Made by a program: the position numbers and the translations under genes
Part shown: positions 63,636 to 64,000 of the stretch, piece by piece
Numbering within the stretch: position 1 is the first letter of the stretch
Layout of the letters: each line of letters starts with the position of its first letter
Notes under the pieces: model-generated
What the model was told of the DNA's origin: nothing
The model's database searches: none
What the model saw: the letters and a program-made list of their open reading frames with translations, nothing else
Assembly (NCBI GenBank): GCA_964620425.1
Contig: CAZUGV010000002.1
Span: 434,001-498,000 of the forward strand
DNA length: 64,000 bases
Direction: 5' to 3'
Source of the DNA: DASXUG01 sp964620425
GTDB lineage: Bacteria > Pseudomonadota > Gammaproteobacteria > Burkholderiales > Methylophilaceae

Positions 63636-64000
63636 TTAATTGTTGATATTTACTGGAATATTCGCAATTCTTGTTTGCCATTCGGCGGGGCCCGTTTTAT
63701 GTACCGATTGACCATTACTGTCAACCGCTACTGTGACAGGCATATCTTTTACTTCAAACGCATAAATCGCCTCCATCCCCAGCTCGGGGAAGGCAACAAC
63801 GCGTGCTGACTGTATGGCTTGCGAAATTAAATACGCTGCGCCGCCAATAGCTATTAAATACACGGATTGTTGCTGTTTGATGATGTTGATGGTTTCATCG
63901 CCACGTTCAGCTTTGCCTATCATGCCTAATAAACCCGTTTTTGTCAGCATGGTGTGGGTAAATCTATCCATACGAGTTGCCGTGGTTGGGCCAGCGGGTC
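63636..64000 (-). CDS. Class I fumarate hydratase, C-terminal end (cut by window edge)
   Basis: The last 120 residues are in the window; the frame is open to the right edge. GPTTATRMDRFTHTMLTKTG, MIGKAERG and GGAAYLISQAIQSARVVAFPELGMEAIYAFEVKDMPVTVAVDSNG are typical of the beta domain of class I (FumA/B-type) fumarases, which need a [4Fe-4S] cluster and interconvert fumarate and malate. iscX begins 23 bp downstream. Confidence 0.93.
   Translation of the reverse strand, partial: PAGPTTATRMDRFTHTMLTKTGLLGMIGKAERGDETINIIKQQQSVYLIAIGGAAYLISQAIQSARVVAFPELGMEAIYAFEVKDMPVTVAVDSNGQSVHKTGPAEWQTRIANIPVNINN

Noticed and set aside
1..64000. tRNA, rRNA, CRISPR arrays, insertion sequences, phage genes
   Set aside because: None seen: no repeat-spacer arrays, no transposase or integrase motifs, and no cloverleaf or rRNA signature noticed by eye; a tRNA/rRNA scan was not possible.

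Overview
The window looks like chromosome of a moderately AT-rich, motile, Gram-negative betaproteobacterium. The gene set (short flagellin, flgA/flgMN divergent from flgB-L, MSHA-type pilus, class I fumarase next to iscX) and codon use fit the Methylophilaceae (Methylotenera-like), but no methylotrophy gene lies in the window, so the family is an inference.

Layout. (1) 1-5252, minus strand: a six-gene, tightly overlapping operon for making and probably attaching 2-aminoethylphosphonate (AEP): PEP mutase fused to a cytidylyltransferase, phosphonopyruvate decarboxylase, AEP aminotransferase, a second cytidylyltransferase, a methyltransferase and a CDP-glycerol-glycerophosphotransferase-like enzyme cut by the left edge. 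(2) 5478-14361, minus: flagellin fliC, then a giant (about 2560 aa) TPR protein with two SPINDLY/OGT-type glycosyltransferase modules, a GT2-like domain, a methyltransferase and a kinase-like C-terminus. (3) 14539-16752, minus: a NarL-type response regulator and its cytoplasmic PAS histidine kinase. (4) 16908-37431, plus: a GspE-family ATPase with four MshEN-like motifs, followed by a complete MSHA pilus locus in the order E-G-F-pilin-pilin-C-D-O-P-Q-I-(PilN-like)-J-K-L-M-N, ended by a strong terminator. (5) 37608-48568: housekeeping and envelope genes: SlyB-like lipoprotein, PfkB kinase, gpmI, envC, prc, ydbH-ynbE-ydbL and a PolB-like 3'-5' exonuclease. (6) 48599-58957, minus: flgBCDEFGHIJKL; divergently flgA, flgM, flgN (59209-60919) with near-consensus sigma-28 promoters. 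(7) 60920-61948: terminator, an intergenic repeat-like element and two unknown small genes. (8) 61993-64000, minus: phosphomannomutase/phosphoglucomutase, iscX and the end of a class I fumarase.

How it fits together: most of the window builds or decorates cell-surface appendages. The most interesting signal is at the left. The phosphonate operon and fliC each carry, upstream and in the same orientation, an ungapped 39-bp motif (31/39 identical by eye) that looks like a promoter with a 7-2-7 dyad over the -35 region. The adjacent NarL-type two-component pair is a candidate regulator. This suggests, as inference, co-expression of flagellin, its glycosylation protein and a phosphonate-transfer pathway, possibly for phosphonylated flagellin or surface glycan.
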